In this document: positions 1 through 9,552 of the stretch, piece by piece
How positions within the stretch are numbered: the first letter of the stretch is position 1
Layout: each line of letters begins with the position of its first letter
NCBI RefSeq assembly: GCF_000832125.1
Contig: NZ_JPRK01000016.1
Span: forward strand, 1-64,000
DNA: 64,000 nt
Direction: 5' to 3'
DNA from: Flavobacterium hibernum
Lineage (GTDB): Bacteria > Bacteroidota > Bacteroidia > Flavobacteriales > Flavobacteriaceae
The notes under the pieces: generated by a model
The model's input: only the letters and a program-made list of their open reading frames with translations
Told to the model about the DNA's origin: nothing
The model's database searches: none
Translations under genes and position numbers: made by a program

Positions 1-82
1 AAACCTGTCGGGTTGTGGAATCAAAATCTCTACTTATATATAAGGAGAGATTGTTTTTACTTTCTATGCTACACTATATAGA

Positions 83-589
83 TCACATCATGAAATATAA
101 GGCTCTTTGAAGTATCTCAAGTTGCTTTAAAGGAGGTTTTGATTTCACTATCTTCCTCTTTGATAGTTTTGGAATTATGCTTGATGATTTTTTGAAGCAT
201 AATTTCAAATCCTCAAAAATTTCTGTTTTACTCTTTGAGGCATCTATTAAAATTAGATCTTTGATTTCTTCTATTCTTGATAAACTATTATAGAGATGTT
301 TATTGAATAAGCAAACCATAAAATTTGTATTTATACCCTCTAATTCAAAAAAATCTATTAATTCTGAATATTCATATACGACAAACACCGAATGATCAAA
401 ACCACCCGATCTATCGCTATTTTTTGGCAAAAAGTAATCTTCTGAAAATTCAAACTCTCCTTTGAACTTCCTTTTAAACATTTTTAAAAAAACTCCTCTA
501 TTATCGCGAACTAAAACTTTTTCTTTCTTATCCATCTCTGTAAATTCGTATTTATCCATTTGTAATAGATTACACTTTAGTAACATCAA
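83..589 (-). CDS. hypothetical protein, 168 aa
   Basis: I do not recognise this protein. It is charged and rich in Lys, Glu and Phe, with no signal peptide or clear membrane segment, so it is probably cytoplasmic. The C-terminal third is basic and rich in Ser and Lys. The TGA stop is at 83-85. The start is uncertain: Met1, Met11 and Met19 are all possible, and the residues from Met11 on look more like an ordinary soluble N-terminus. It stands alone, separated from the polysaccharide operon by 660 bases. A chance open frame cannot be excluded, but the length and amino-acid make-up favour a real gene. Confidence 0.55.
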   Translation of the reverse strand: MMLLKCNLLQMDKYEFTEMDKKEKVLVRDNRGVFLKMFKRKFKGEFEFSEDYFLPKNSDRSGGFDHSVFVVYEYSELIDFFELEGINTNFMVCLFNKHLYNSLSRIEEIKDLILIDASKSKTEIFEDLKLCFKKSSSIIPKLSKRKIVKSKPPLKQLEILQRALYFMM

Positions 590-1249
590 AACTTTCTTTA
601 TAACAAAATAAAAGACCGTACATCTACAATGGGACTTTTATAAGAAATAATACAACAGTTACTTCATTTCCATTTCTGTTGATTTTTACAATCAACTAAA
701 GAGAATTAAGTAACAGGGCTTAAAAACTAAAACTCAAACCATTTTTAAGGATAGAGTTTCAGCTAAGATTTGGAAGTTTTATTAATTTGTATAAAGAAGG
801 TTAGATATATCTATTGTTACTATTTAAAAAGACAGCTGAACAGATAAATACTTAATACATAAAGAAATATTCTAAAAAAACGTAGTTAACGATCAAATTT
901 TAGAATGTTTGTTTGATTATTTGTTTGTTTGATTGGGGGCAAAAAAAACATAAGACTGAAGAAACACAAATCTTATAAAATAGTGATGAAGAAATTTTAA
1001 AGGCTGTAAATAAGAATGTACAACAGGCATTAATTTAATATTAAAAGCAAAGAGCTCGATAAGATATCAAGCTCGTTATTATCCATTGTTTAATTACAAA
1101 ATCGTACAAATTTTAATCTCAGTCGATTTTTACTTCGTATAAGTTTACTTAAATTAAAACAGTAAATACCTTTGATTTATCGCACAATAACAAAGGTTAA
1201 TTGTTCTTTTTAATAAACTTTATAAATAAAATTAATTCAAAAAATAGCT
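590..1249. other. 660-base intergenic stretch
   Basis: AT-rich spacer between the hypothetical gene and the end of the polysaccharide operon. The only structure I see is the hairpin at 1052-1074, listed separately as a likely operon terminator. No tRNA, repeat family or convincing open frame was found. Confidence 0.5.
1042..1074 (-). terminator. probable terminator of the polysaccharide operon
   Basis: Ten-base arms at 1052-1061 and 1065-1074 pair with one mismatch around a 3-base loop. Read on the minus strand, the hairpin is followed by a T-rich stretch (TTTGCTTTTAAT). It lies about 175 bases downstream of the last minus-strand gene of the operon, with nothing coding between. The T tract is interrupted, so termination strength is uncertain. 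Confidence 0.45.
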
Positions 1250-1453
1250 TTAAACTCCAACATTGTAGTTTTGATTTTCTGTTGGACTGTAATGTTTGAT
1301 TTTTTTAATCTTATCATTCAATTTCAATATTCGATCTAGTTGTTTTTGTTGGATTGTATATTTAGTATAATATTTATACCATTCTTTTCCAATAAAGAAG
1401 GTTGTCACAGAAACGCCTGTAAGCAAACCGATAAGGTAATTAGTAATATCCAT
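1250..1453 (-). CDS. small membrane-anchored protein, 67 aa
   Basis: A short protein of unknown function. An N-terminal hydrophobic segment (about residues 5-22) is followed by a basic, Lys/Tyr-rich tail of about 45 residues, as in a single-pass inner-membrane protein with a cytoplasmic tail. It is the last gene of the minus-strand polysaccharide operon, 69 bases after the initiating sugar-transferase gene. A role in polysaccharide assembly is suggested only by position. The amino-acid make-up is typical of a real small protein, but the evidence is modest. Confidence 0.5.
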   Translation of the reverse strand: MDITNYLIGLLTGVSVTTFFIGKEWYKYYTKYTIQQKQLDRILKLNDKIKKIKHYSPTENQNYNVGV

Positions 1454-1522
1454 GAGTGTATTGGTTTGTTGTTGAGTTTATTATTTATTGTTGATTTATT
1501 TTTGATTTTATATGATTCTAAA

Positions 1523-2923
1523 CTAAAAAGCATTTTTATCTCCTTTAAGGGTTACTATAATGGTTAAGAAACAAATTTTAATATCTTTAATTAGGCTCCA
1601 GTGTTGTACATAATCTATATCGGTTGTAACACGGCGTTTCATATCTGAAACTTTTTTGGTTTCTCCGCGAAGACCTGTAACCTGAGCCAAGCCTGTAATT
1701 CCTGGTTTAACAAAATGGCGAACCATAAAATTATTAATGTGTCCATTGTAATCTGAGGTATGCTTTATCATATGAGGACGTGGCCCTACGACACTCATAT
1801 TTCCTATCAAAACATTAAAGAACTGTGGCATTTCGTCTAAACTGGTACGACGAATAAATTTTCCTATTGGCGTGATTCGGCTATCTCCTTTTTGGGCTTG
1901 CTGGCTTTCATCACCCACATTTACATACATGCTTCTAAATTTATAACACCAAAACTGTTGATTTTTCTTTCCTGTTCTCATTTGCTTGAATAAAACTGGG
2001 CCTTTACTTTGCTTTTTTATAAGAAAAGCTAATAATGGATACAACCAAGATAAAATGAAAACAATAACCATAATGCTAAAAACAAGATCAAATATTCTTT
2101 TGATTAATCGATTATAAGCATTCTGTAAAGGCTCAAAACGGGGCTTTATAACATGAAAATTATTTAAATGACTTGAGTTAAAATGTTTTTTTGAAATTGA
2201 CGAAAAATCCGGTACAAATTTTAATCGCATACACCGTTTATCTCCAAGCTCAAAGAAATAATTCAAATCTGAAATGAAATCAGGTTTAGAAACAATATAT
2301 AATTCATTTATATCTTCTTCGGATGCGTTATGAATTGCTTCGCAAAGTGCTATACTAAAATCTTCATTACTTGTGTACTCTGCTGACGAATTTTCGTTAA
2401 GAATACCTACAAAGTTTATAAAAAAGGAATTGTTTTCTAAATGAGATGCTAGCTCGATACTTGTTTTATTAAACCCCCATATTGCAACTGTATATTGTTT
2501 AAAAACCCATCCTTTTATTTTTCCTATAACGAGGGTAAACAAAATTCTGGATATCAAAAAATAGGACAGTAAAAAACTCAACTGAATTAAATTGGCCTTG
2601 CTTCCAAAAAAATATAAGACATCATCCTGAAAAACAAAAATATAAATGTGCCACAATATTCTTTGTGTAAAAAAGGCTCGCCAACTGTTGCGAAAAAATT
2701 CATCTAAACTAAAAAGAACGTCAACTCGATACAATTGAAAGTAAGTAACCGAAAATAACCATATCAAAATTGTTATCGGAATCATTTTATTCAGAAATAA
2801 AGCATTCCAACGGAGATTCTCTTCAATTGCAAAATTCAAAAATAGCATTGTACCAAAGACCATCGCAATCATATCTACAACGGCACAGCACATTATGAAA
2901 GTAAATTTATGTCTGTTTCGCAT
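1523..2923 (-). CDS. undecaprenyl-phosphate sugar phosphotransferase (WcaJ/WbaP type)
   Basis: The initiating enzyme of Wzx/Wzy-type polysaccharide synthesis. It transfers a hexose-1-phosphate from a nucleotide sugar to undecaprenyl phosphate at the inner membrane. The 466 residues fit the family. The N-terminal part has several membrane helices and a central soluble domain. The C-terminal bacterial sugar transferase domain (about 270-466) shows KFRSM (about 328), DEMPQFFNVL (about 363) and VVGPRP (about 378), then KPGITGLAQV. The start overlaps the upstream VanZ-like gene by 17 bases, implying translational coupling. The sugar transferred (often Glc or Gal) cannot be read from sequence alone. 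Confidence 0.93.
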   Translation of the reverse strand: MRNRHKFTFIMCCAVVDMIAMVFGTMLFLNFAIEENLRWNALFLNKMIPITILIWLFSVTYFQLYRVDVLFSLDEFFRNSWRAFFTQRILWHIYIFVFQDDVLYFFGSKANLIQLSFLLSYFLISRILFTLVIGKIKGWVFKQYTVAIWGFNKTSIELASHLENNSFFINFVGILNENSSAEYTSNEDFSIALCEAIHNASEEDINELYIVSKPDFISDLNYFFELGDKRCMRLKFVPDFSSISKKHFNSSHLNNFHVIKPRFEPLQNAYNRLIKRIFDLVFSIMVIVFILSWLYPLLAFLIKKQSKGPVLFKQMRTGKKNQQFWCYKFRSMYVNVGDESQQAQKGDSRITPIGKFIRRTSLDEMPQFFNVLIGNMSVVGPRPHMIKHTSDYNGHINNFMVRHFVKPGITGLAQVTGLRGETKKVSDMKRRVTTDIDYVQHWSLIKDIKICFLTIIVTLKGDKNAF

Positions 2924-3323
2924 TTTTTATCTTTTTCAATACATTGTAACTTAATGCTCCTATTATACTTCCAATAATTCCATAAAATACATCCATAAAA
3001 TCGGGGCTTCTTCTTTGTATTAAAAATTGCCCTCCCTCAGCTATACAGACTATTATTGCTGCAAAAACTATATTTTGTATAAAATTTAATTTTTTGTTAC
3101 TATTCTCTTCATTTAAATCATTTCGATCTCCATATACTTCTAGTAAAAAACCTAGGCCTATAAAAGGAACTGCAGTACGCAAATTGTAATAATGATTACT
3201 CCAATTTAAAAGCCATCTTGGTAAATAAGTTTCACTAGACAAACTTGGATCTGATAACCAGGAAAAATAAAAAACGGCAGCTATGACAAGAAACAAAAGC
3301 AATAGAACTATTTTATGAAACAT
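2907..3323 (-). CDS. VanZ-like family membrane protein
   Basis: A 138-residue protein with an N-terminal hydrophobic helix and two or three further membrane segments. The stretch AEGGQFLIQRRSPDFMDVFY followed by a Gly-rich helix is the usual VanZ-like signature (acidic residue, Gln, Arg, Asp-x-x-Asp, then a small-residue helix). VanZ-like proteins are common at the end of Bacteroidota capsule clusters, but their biochemical role is not established. It sits between the Wzc kinase gene and the initiating transferase gene, overlapping the latter by 17 bases. Confidence 0.75.
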   Translation of the reverse strand: MFHKIVLLLLFLVIAAVFYFSWLSDPSLSSETYLPRWLLNWSNHYYNLRTAVPFIGLGFLLEVYGDRNDLNEENSNKKLNFIQNIVFAAIIVCIAEGGQFLIQRRSPDFMDVFYGIIGSIIGALSYNVLKKIKNAKQT

Positions 3324-3362
3324 TTTATATTATTTAATTTTAATAAATAGGTTTTATGCTGC

Positions 3363-5702
3363 TTAAGCTTCTTTTACACTTAGACTTCTTTTATACCAAG
3401 GTCTCTTTGCTTTTACTTCTTGATATTGATAACCGTAACTTACGCCATAACCATATCCGTAAGCTGTTTTTAAGTTTACACCGTTGATTAGTATACCTAC
3501 ATTCTTTAATTGTTCTTTTTTTATAAAACCACTTACCTGAGCTAAATTGCTCTTATCTGTATAATCGTATTTTACTATAAACACAGTCACATCTGCCAAA
3601 TAACTAAAATTGAGTGTATCTGATACTATTTGTACCGGAGCTGTATCTAATATTATATAATCATAAATTTTTCTTGCTTCTTCAATTAATGATTCAAAAT
3701 TAGAATTGGTTATTAATTGAGATGGATTTGGCGGTGGATCTCCCGCGAATAGGACATCTAGGTTTTTAGAAAAATTATTGTCTTTATGCAGGAATTCTTT
3801 CCAGTCGTCACTTTTGTTTGCTAAGAAATTAGAAAGTCCTAGTGAATTTCTGCTTATATTAAAGTAACCGTGTAATTGAGGTTTTCTTAAATCGACTCCA
3901 ATTAACAATACTTTTTTGTTCAGGTTGCTCATTGTTATAGCATTATGAAAAGCACAAAATGATTTCCCTTCTCCCTGAATAGATGATGTAAACAATATAA
4001 CGTTTCCTTTGTTTTCTTTGTTTCTAGGCAAAAGGTAGGATATATTTGAAACCAAGGCTCGTGATGCTTCTGCAATTAATGAATGTGAAGTTGCTGTATT
4101 GTTTAACTTTTCGTTGTTGTTTATTTTAGGAATATGTCCTAAAATTGGAATATCGCCTATAACATCCTGAATATCTTCTTCGTTATGTATTTTGGTATCT
4201 AAGTACAAACGAACATATGTAACTCCAAAAGGAAGTAGCAAACCAAACAAAAATGCTCCTAGCATAAATGCTTTTGGCTGTGGAAAAATTGCTGAATAAT
4301 TTGTTTCCGGTGCATTTAGAGTTTTTAAATTTGATTCTAATATGGCTCCATTTAAAACTGCTTCTTCTTTCTTTTGCAGTAATGCGACATAGGTCTCTTC
4401 TTTAGTATTAAGGTTGCTGTTGATATTACCCAAAACTTTATCTTTTGTTGGGATACTTTTTACTTTTGCATCTGCAATACTTTGTTCTGATCTATTTGCT
4501 CTACTATTTTGATTTAGGAAATTTAAATATCCTTCGAGTGTGTTTAATATTTCTTGTTTTTGAACCTTTAATTGGGTCATTAAACTAATATATGCCGGAT
4601 TATTACTTGAGGCTCTTTGCAAGATCAATTGGCTATCCAGTAATTTTGCATTGTAATTAAGAAGCATTTGATTCACTGTAGGAGATTCCAGGTTATAACC
4701 TGTTCCTAAAGTTTGAGCTGGTCCAGCTTGTTTAATATCGTTAATTGCAAAACTTGCAAGTGATATTTGTTTTTCGTTAAGTAAAGAACTTTCCTTTTTT
4801 TGGCTTCTATCGGCAGTTTTTTCGACAATGTAATTGTCCATTACTGCTATATCATTGTTTTGTAAATATTTTTCTTTTACACTTTCGATAGAATCTTTTT
4901 CTTTAGTGAAATTTTTGATTCTTTGATTTAAATATGAAACGGTATTAGCATAGACTTTTTGCTTGTTTATAACAATACTCTTGTCTAACAATACGATAAT
5001 TTCATTTAATATTTTTCTGGAACGATCAGGGTTTGAACTTATGTGTTTCATCTCTAATACTCCTTTCGCATTTTCATCGGAAGAAACAATTAGTGATGCT
5101 TTCAAATTTTTTACAGCTTCGCTTGTTGGTACAAGGCTTACCTTATATTCATTCTCAAAATAATATGATGGTTTTTTCTTTGCATTGGCAGATAATCTAA
5201 TTTTAAAAGGTAAACCATAAACTGCTTCTTTTCCGTCATATCCTTTTACAGTATAAACTCTTTCAGAATCTGGGTCGGTTATAGTAAATCCTTGGTTATC
5301 TATTTTAATTTCATACGAAATTTGTGGTAACGAATCTTTTGAAACTGTTGGTATTAAAACAAAAGGAACTGCATTTACATAATTATTTTGTACTGTGTAT
5401 ACTTTTTCAAAATAGCTAAAATTTAAATCCAAATTTTTAACGACTCCCAATAAAAACTCATTAGATGTCATCAATCTAATTTCATCTTCTAATTTGTCTT
5501 CATTACTTTTTTTATCTGTACTGATGGTAATTATTTTGTTTTGGTCTTCTTGTTTTTTGTCAATAAAGATCGTAGCCGAAGTTTCGTATGTCGAAGGCAC
5601 TACCTTAATAAAGACAAAGGCTGCGCTCATAAATATGATCAAGCTAACCAAAAACCAAGGCCAATACTGTAAATACTTTAAAAATTGTTTTTTTAAATCC
5701 AT
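3363..5702 (-). CDS. polysaccharide co-polymerase and tyrosine autokinase (Wzc type)
   Basis: Controls polymer chain length and export, working with the outer-membrane channel Wza. The 779 residues hold an N-terminal Wzz domain with a membrane helix (about 14-34), a long periplasmic coiled-coil/GNVR region, a second membrane helix (about 485-505) and a C-terminal BY-kinase domain. The kinase has Walker A (SSIQGEGKS, Lys580), a Walker A' region (VLLIGVDLRKP) and Walker B (DYIILDTAP). The C-terminus ends in a tyrosine cluster (AYGYGYGVSYGYQYQ), the usual autophosphorylation site. The Wza gene lies directly upstream in the operon. Confidence 0.95.
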   Translation of the reverse strand: MDLKKQFLKYLQYWPWFLVSLIIFMSAAFVFIKVVPSTYETSATIFIDKKQEDQNKIITISTDKKSNEDKLEDEIRLMTSNEFLLGVVKNLDLNFSYFEKVYTVQNNYVNAVPFVLIPTVSKDSLPQISYEIKIDNQGFTITDPDSERVYTVKGYDGKEAVYGLPFKIRLSANAKKKPSYYFENEYKVSLVPTSEAVKNLKASLIVSSDENAKGVLEMKHISSNPDRSRKILNEIIVLLDKSIVINKQKVYANTVSYLNQRIKNFTKEKDSIESVKEKYLQNNDIAVMDNYIVEKTADRSQKKESSLLNEKQISLASFAINDIKQAGPAQTLGTGYNLESPTVNQMLLNYNAKLLDSQLILQRASSNNPAYISLMTQLKVQKQEILNTLEGYLNFLNQNSRANRSEQSIADAKVKSIPTKDKVLGNINSNLNTKEETYVALLQKKEEAVLNGAILESNLKTLNAPETNYSAIFPQPKAFMLGAFLFGLLLPFGVTYVRLYLDTKIHNEEDIQDVIGDIPILGHIPKINNNEKLNNTATSHSLIAEASRALVSNISYLLPRNKENKGNVILFTSSIQGEGKSFCAFHNAITMSNLNKKVLLIGVDLRKPQLHGYFNISRNSLGLSNFLANKSDDWKEFLHKDNNFSKNLDVLFAGDPPPNPSQLITNSNFESLIEEARKIYDYIILDTAPVQIVSDTLNFSYLADVTVFIVKYDYTDKSNLAQVSGFIKKEQLKNVGILINGVNLKTAYGYGYGVSYGYQYQEVKAKRPWYKRSLSVKEA

Positions 5703-5778
5703 AACTCTTTAATTAATTTGATACAGTCGCATTAATGTTTTAAATATCTTGTTGAGATTATATACTCTTTTTATCTTT

Positions 5779-6546
5779 TTATTTTACAATCAGTAAAATT
5801 ACTGCTGTAAGAGATGCTGCAATTCCCAGTACTTGTAATGGATCTTTAATTAATCCTCCACTATTCACTTTTAGTGTATTTGGCGTTACTACTATAACAT
5901 CATTTTGTCTAATTCTAAAATTTGGATTAGACATCCATGCAGCTGTAGTTAAATCAACATGATAAACCATACGTTTTCCATCTACTTCTCGAATTAGTTT
6001 TATATCTTTTCGAATTGCCGAATAGGTTAAATCTTTTGCCAACCCAATTGCATCTAGTAAACTAATAGACTCTTCGCTAAAATTGATTACTCCTGGAGAA
6101 TTTACTTCTCCTAAAATTGTAAATTTATTATTGAGGACTCTTACCAAAACGGTAGGATTTACCAAGTAATTTTCATTTATTAAACGCTCTTTTATTTTGA
6201 TCTCGGCATTTGCAGGTGTTAAGCCTCCTACTTTTACTTCATTCAAAATGGGCATCATAATAGTTCCTTGCGGATTAACTAAGTAGCCTGTTAATTTCAT
6301 CATATCTACTGAGTTTTGTGAATTAGTAGATCCTGTATTCATATTAAAAGGTGCAGCAACTATTGGGTTAAGATCTCCAACATCTATTTTTAAGATGTCA
6401 TTAGGTTGTATGACTGGTGATGCATAATTAATAGTAGTATTTGTATATCTGTCTAAATCTTGCAAATACAACATTTGCTTTTTAGTAGTACAAGATTGAA
6501 AGATTAACAAAGGCAATAAAATTATCGAAAGGGCAATTTTCTTCAT
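5779..6546 (-). CDS. outer-membrane polysaccharide export lipoprotein (Wza/OPX type)
   Basis: Forms the outer-membrane exit channel for the polymer. The 255-residue protein starts with a lipoprotein signal peptide whose lipobox cysteine lies in IFQSC (about residue 19). A polysaccharide-export domain follows (PVIQPNDILKIDVGDLNP, about 45-62), then an SLBB-type domain around FTILGEVNSPGVINF. The C-terminus has one hydrophobic segment (about 235-253). It pairs with the Wzc gene, 76 bases downstream in the same operon, as in most Wzx/Wzy systems. Confidence 0.93.
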   Translation of the reverse strand: MKKIALSIILLPLLIFQSCTTKKQMLYLQDLDRYTNTTINYASPVIQPNDILKIDVGDLNPIVAAPFNMNTGSTNSQNSVDMMKLTGYLVNPQGTIMMPILNEVKVGGLTPANAEIKIKERLINENYLVNPTVLVRVLNNKFTILGEVNSPGVINFSEESISLLDAIGLAKDLTYSAIRKDIKLIREVDGKRMVYHVDLTTAAWMSNPNFRIRQNDVIVVTPNTLKVNSGGLIKDPLQVLGIAASLTAVILLIVK

Positions 6547-6792
6547 GGTTATTATGGTATATATTAGTATTTTAAACTTAAAATTCTATTGAAATAAAAT
6601 GAAACAATTTAATGCTTTATAAACCTTATCGGTTATATATTTAAACTAAAATAGTATTCAATATTTTTATTTGTAATGACTGTTTTTTCTATATTTTTTG
6701 TCTTGAATAACTTGTCTAGAATTCAAATTTTACTTCTGATTTGTACTTTTCTACACCATAAAATCAACTGAATCTACAATTGTCATATTTTA

Positions 6793-7539
6793 CTAATGAA
6801 CTATGTATTGTTTTAATGCAATAGTTTTTTTCAGAAATACAACTCCAATTGCAGCCAAACCGTGAAATTTATAAATTCTATAATCTTCTTTCAAAACTTC
6901 AAAAGCACGTTTAAAACTTGTACTCATACCTCCCATTCTCATCTTGACTATATAGGCATTTATATACCCCATTTTAATTTCGTATTTATACAAATAGCGA
7001 AGCAAAAATTCGGTATCCGAAGCAATTTTAAAATCAAGATTATAAAGACCATTTTTATCAATTATGCTTTTCTTTAAATAAACTGTAGGATGCAATGGCA
7101 GCCAGCCTTCTTTAATTTTTTTGAGACTAAAAACACCTCCTATCCTATTTCGAATAAGGCGTTCATATTTATCATTTGAAACATAAACTCCATCTCCATA
7201 AACTCCTTCTAAATTGGGCTCTGAATCAAAACGTGCTGCAATTTTTGAAATAGCATTTTTATCATAAAATTCATCATCAGAATGCATCAAACCAATAATG
7301 TCTCCAGTAGCTAATTTCAATCCTTTATTTATTGCATCGTACATCCCTTTATCTGGTTCTGAGATGTATTGACTTATCTTATCTCTGTACGATTCAATAA
7401 TTTCTTTTGTACCGTCTGTAGAATTTCCATCAACAATAATATATTCGATATTACTGTAATTTTGTTCTAATACACTTTTGATCGCTTGCTCAATTGTGTT
7501 CTTGCGATTGTAACAAACTGTGATTATCGTAACTCTCAT
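6793..7539 (-). CDS. family 2 glycosyltransferase
   Basis: A cytoplasmic GT-A fold enzyme predicted to add one sugar to the lipid-linked repeat unit. It has the GT2 opening VTIITVCYNRKNTIEQAIKS, the nucleotide-binding IIVDGNSTDGT and the metal-binding acidic motif HSDDEF (about residue 92). At 248 residues it is a typical short GT2. It is set apart from its operon neighbours by 246 bases downstream and 240 bases upstream, unusually long for this tightly packed operon. Donor and acceptor are unknown. Confidence 0.88.
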   Translation of the reverse strand: MRVTIITVCYNRKNTIEQAIKSVLEQNYSNIEYIIVDGNSTDGTKEIIESYRDKISQYISEPDKGMYDAINKGLKLATGDIIGLMHSDDEFYDKNAISKIAARFDSEPNLEGVYGDGVYVSNDKYERLIRNRIGGVFSLKKIKEGWLPLHPTVYLKKSIIDKNGLYNLDFKIASDTEFLLRYLYKYEIKMGYINAYIVKMRMGGMSTSFKRAFEVLKEDYRIYKFHGLAAIGVVFLKKTIALKQYIVH

Positions 7540-7779
7540 AATAATTATTTTTTAAATTATAAATATTCTTCATAGTCAACCGTTTTTCACATTTTCAAGT
7601 TAAAATTAAAACAAAGGTTTTTTACTAAAAAATGTTCTCGATGAAGCACCACAATACTCGTTAAAAGCACCAAAAAGAGTGCTCAAAAATGTGGTACGCA
7701 AAATTCTGTTTCCTTAATAAGGAAATTGCGGAGAAAAAACGGTCTAAATAAATGGGGGAATTTTGTAAAAAGAAGTGTT
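7540..7779 (-). other. structured intra-operon spacer
   Basis: A 240-base gap inside an operon whose other genes mostly touch. It holds a nested inverted repeat: outer arms 7648-7653 and 7690-7695 (ACCACA/TGTGGT) and inner arms 7666-7670 and 7679-7683 (AGCAC/GTGCT). A near-perfect palindrome (TTTCCTTAATAAGGAAA) follows at 7709-7725, and its 13-base core recurs at 26431-26443. No long T tract follows on the minus strand, so a classical terminator is not indicated. A processing site or internal regulatory element is possible. Confidence 0.4.
7711..7723. repeat. 13-base palindrome, copy 1
   Basis: TCCTTAATAAGGA, identical to 26431-26443. Here the symmetry extends two further bases on each side. 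It lies between the UDP-xylose synthase gene and the following glycosyltransferase gene. Confidence 0.35.
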
Positions 7780-8724
7780 CTATTGATTTAACAATAGCTT
7801 GTCAAAATAATTAATGGTCGTAACTAAACCTTCACGTAATTGTATTTTAGGTTCCCAACCATTAAGTTTGTCTTTAGCCAAAGTAATATCTGGCTGTCTT
7901 TGTTTTGGATCGTCTTGAGGAAGATCCATATGAATGATTTTTGATTTGGATTGTGTCAATTCAATAATATTCTGAGCCAATTCGAGCATTGTAAATTCGT
8001 TTGGATTTCCTAGATTAACAGGTCCTAAAAAATCAGGATTTGAGCCCATCATTCTAATCATACCTTCGACTAAATCGTCGACATATTGAAACGATCTGGT
8101 TTGTAAACCATCTCCAAAAATCGTAATATCTTTTCCTTGTAAAGCTTGTACAATAAAATTTGATACTACTCGCCCATCAGCCGGATTCATGTTTGGACCA
8201 TAGGTATTAAAAATTCGAATGATTTTAATCGCTACTTTATTTTGATTGTGATAATCCATAAATAAAGTTTCAGCACAACGTTTACCTTCATCATAACAAG
8301 AACGAATACCTATTGGATTTACGTGTCCCCAATAACTTTCGGTTTGAGGATGTACAAGTGGATCACCGTATACTTCGCTAGTACTTGCCTGCAGTACTTT
8401 TGCATTTACTCGTTTTGCTAATCCTAGTACATTGATAGCTCCCATTACAGAAGTTTTTATTGTTTTTATTGGATTATACTGGTAATGTACGGGAGATGCT
8501 GGACAGGCTAAATTGTAAATCTCATCAACCTCAGCATAATACGATTCTGTAATGTCGTGTCGTACCATTTCAAAATAAGGATTATCCAATAGATCAATAA
8601 TATTAGATTTAGCTCCGGTAAAATAATTGTCCAGACATATTACTTCATTGCCTTCATTTAATAATCGTTTGCATAAATGTGACCCTACAAATCCAGCTCC
8701 ACCAGTTATTAATATTCTTTTCAT
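7780..8724 (-). CDS. UDP-glucuronate decarboxylase (UDP-xylose synthase)
   Basis: A short-chain dehydrogenase-like enzyme converting UDP-glucuronic acid to UDP-xylose with bound NAD. The N-terminus has the Rossmann motif TGGAGFVGSHL. The active-site region shows STSEVYGDP and the Tyr-x-x-x-Lys pair in CYDEGKRCAET, wording typical of the UXS family rather than of epimerases. The 314 residues match bacterial UXS. Its substrate would come from the Ugd enzyme encoded at 21001-22413 in the same operon, so the polymer probably contains xylose or a derivative. Confidence 0.9.
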   Translation of the reverse strand: MKRILITGGAGFVGSHLCKRLLNEGNEVICLDNYFTGAKSNIIDLLDNPYFEMVRHDITESYYAEVDEIYNLACPASPVHYQYNPIKTIKTSVMGAINVLGLAKRVNAKVLQASTSEVYGDPLVHPQTESYWGHVNPIGIRSCYDEGKRCAETLFMDYHNQNKVAIKIIRIFNTYGPNMNPADGRVVSNFIVQALQGKDITIFGDGLQTRSFQYVDDLVEGMIRMMGSNPDFLGPVNLGNPNEFTMLELAQNIIELTQSKSKIIHMDLPQDDPKQRQPDITLAKDKLNGWEPKIQLREGLVTTINYFDKLLLNQ

Positions 8725-8736
8725 GTTTATCTTATA

Positions 8737-9552
8737 TTATTTTTTGATTGAATTGACTTTGGTTTGAATCTGAAAAAAGTAATGTGATTTAAAACGGGCT
8801 AAATAAAATCCTTCTTTACCATCTAAAAAACCCAATTTTAAAAAGTAAGCCCCCAAAAAGTAAACTGTTGGAAGTAACCCTGTATTTAGAAGACCGTACT
8901 TAATTTTTTGATTAAATGACAAAAGTTCGTTTTTAGATTTTTTTAGCTGAAGGTATCTTTGGGCTTCCCAAGAAGAGTAAGCATTGTGTTTGGCAATATA
9001 ATGTTCTAAGTTTTTAAAATCTTTATGAACGACTTTTGCTTTAATAACACCAACTTTACCTTCTATGATTGGATGTTCATGAACTTCCATATCTAAATGA
9101 CTCCATAAATCTTCTTCTATTTTTTCATAAGCTCCTTTTGATTTTTTAAATAGTGCCGACTTTTGAAAACCATATCCATATTTTAATTTCCTTCCCATGA
9201 AATAGTTTTCAAATTGTATTGTAAAACCATTATAACTTGGATCTTGAGTTTTAGTCGCGACTTCATTAACAAATTCTTCGGTAACAAATTCATCAGCGTC
9301 TAAAAACAAAATCCATTCGTGCCGAAGATTTGCATTTTGGAGTGCCCAATTTCGTTTTTTAGGAAATTTACCATTCCATTGAAATTGTAATACTTCGGCT
9401 CCCAGAGCAGCAGCAATAGTTGTAGTATCATCAGTACTGCCTGAGTCTACCACAATTATTTGGTCAAATCGCTTTAATTTATCCAAACAAGATGGCAAAT
9501 TCAAAGCTTCGTTTTTGACAGAAACGATTACGGTGATTGGAATTTTATTCAA
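8737..9552 (-). CDS. family 2 glycosyltransferase (WaaE/LgtF-like)
   Basis: A cytoplasmic or membrane-associated glycosyltransferase. The start ITVIVSVKNEALNLPSCLDK, then VVDSGSTDDT and the acidic motif FLDADEFV (about residue 84), match the WaaE/KdtX/LgtF subgroup of GT2, which adds glucose or similar sugars to glycolipids. A hydrophobic stretch near residues 215-235 may associate with the membrane. Its start overlaps the end of the upstream acetyltransferase gene by 8 bases, showing tight coupling. Sugar specificity is not predictable here. Confidence 0.88.
   Translation of the reverse strand: MNKIPITVIVSVKNEALNLPSCLDKLKRFDQIIVVDSGSTDDTTTIAAALGAEVLQFQWNGKFPKKRNWALQNANLRHEWILFLDADEFVTEEFVNEVATKTQDPSYNGFTIQFENYFMGRKLKYGYGFQKSALFKKSKGAYEKIEEDLWSHLDMEVHEHPIIEGKVGVIKAKVVHKDFKNLEHYIAKHNAYSSWEAQRYLQLKKSKNELLSFNQKIKYGLLNTGLLPTVYFLGAYFLKLGFLDGKEGFYLARFKSHYFFQIQTKVNSIKK

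Noticed and set aside
1..81. Open plus-strand frame at the window edge ending in TAG at 79-81
   Set aside because: Only 26 codons are visible (starting KPVGLWNQN) and other frames are open too; nothing identifies it as the tail of a real gene.
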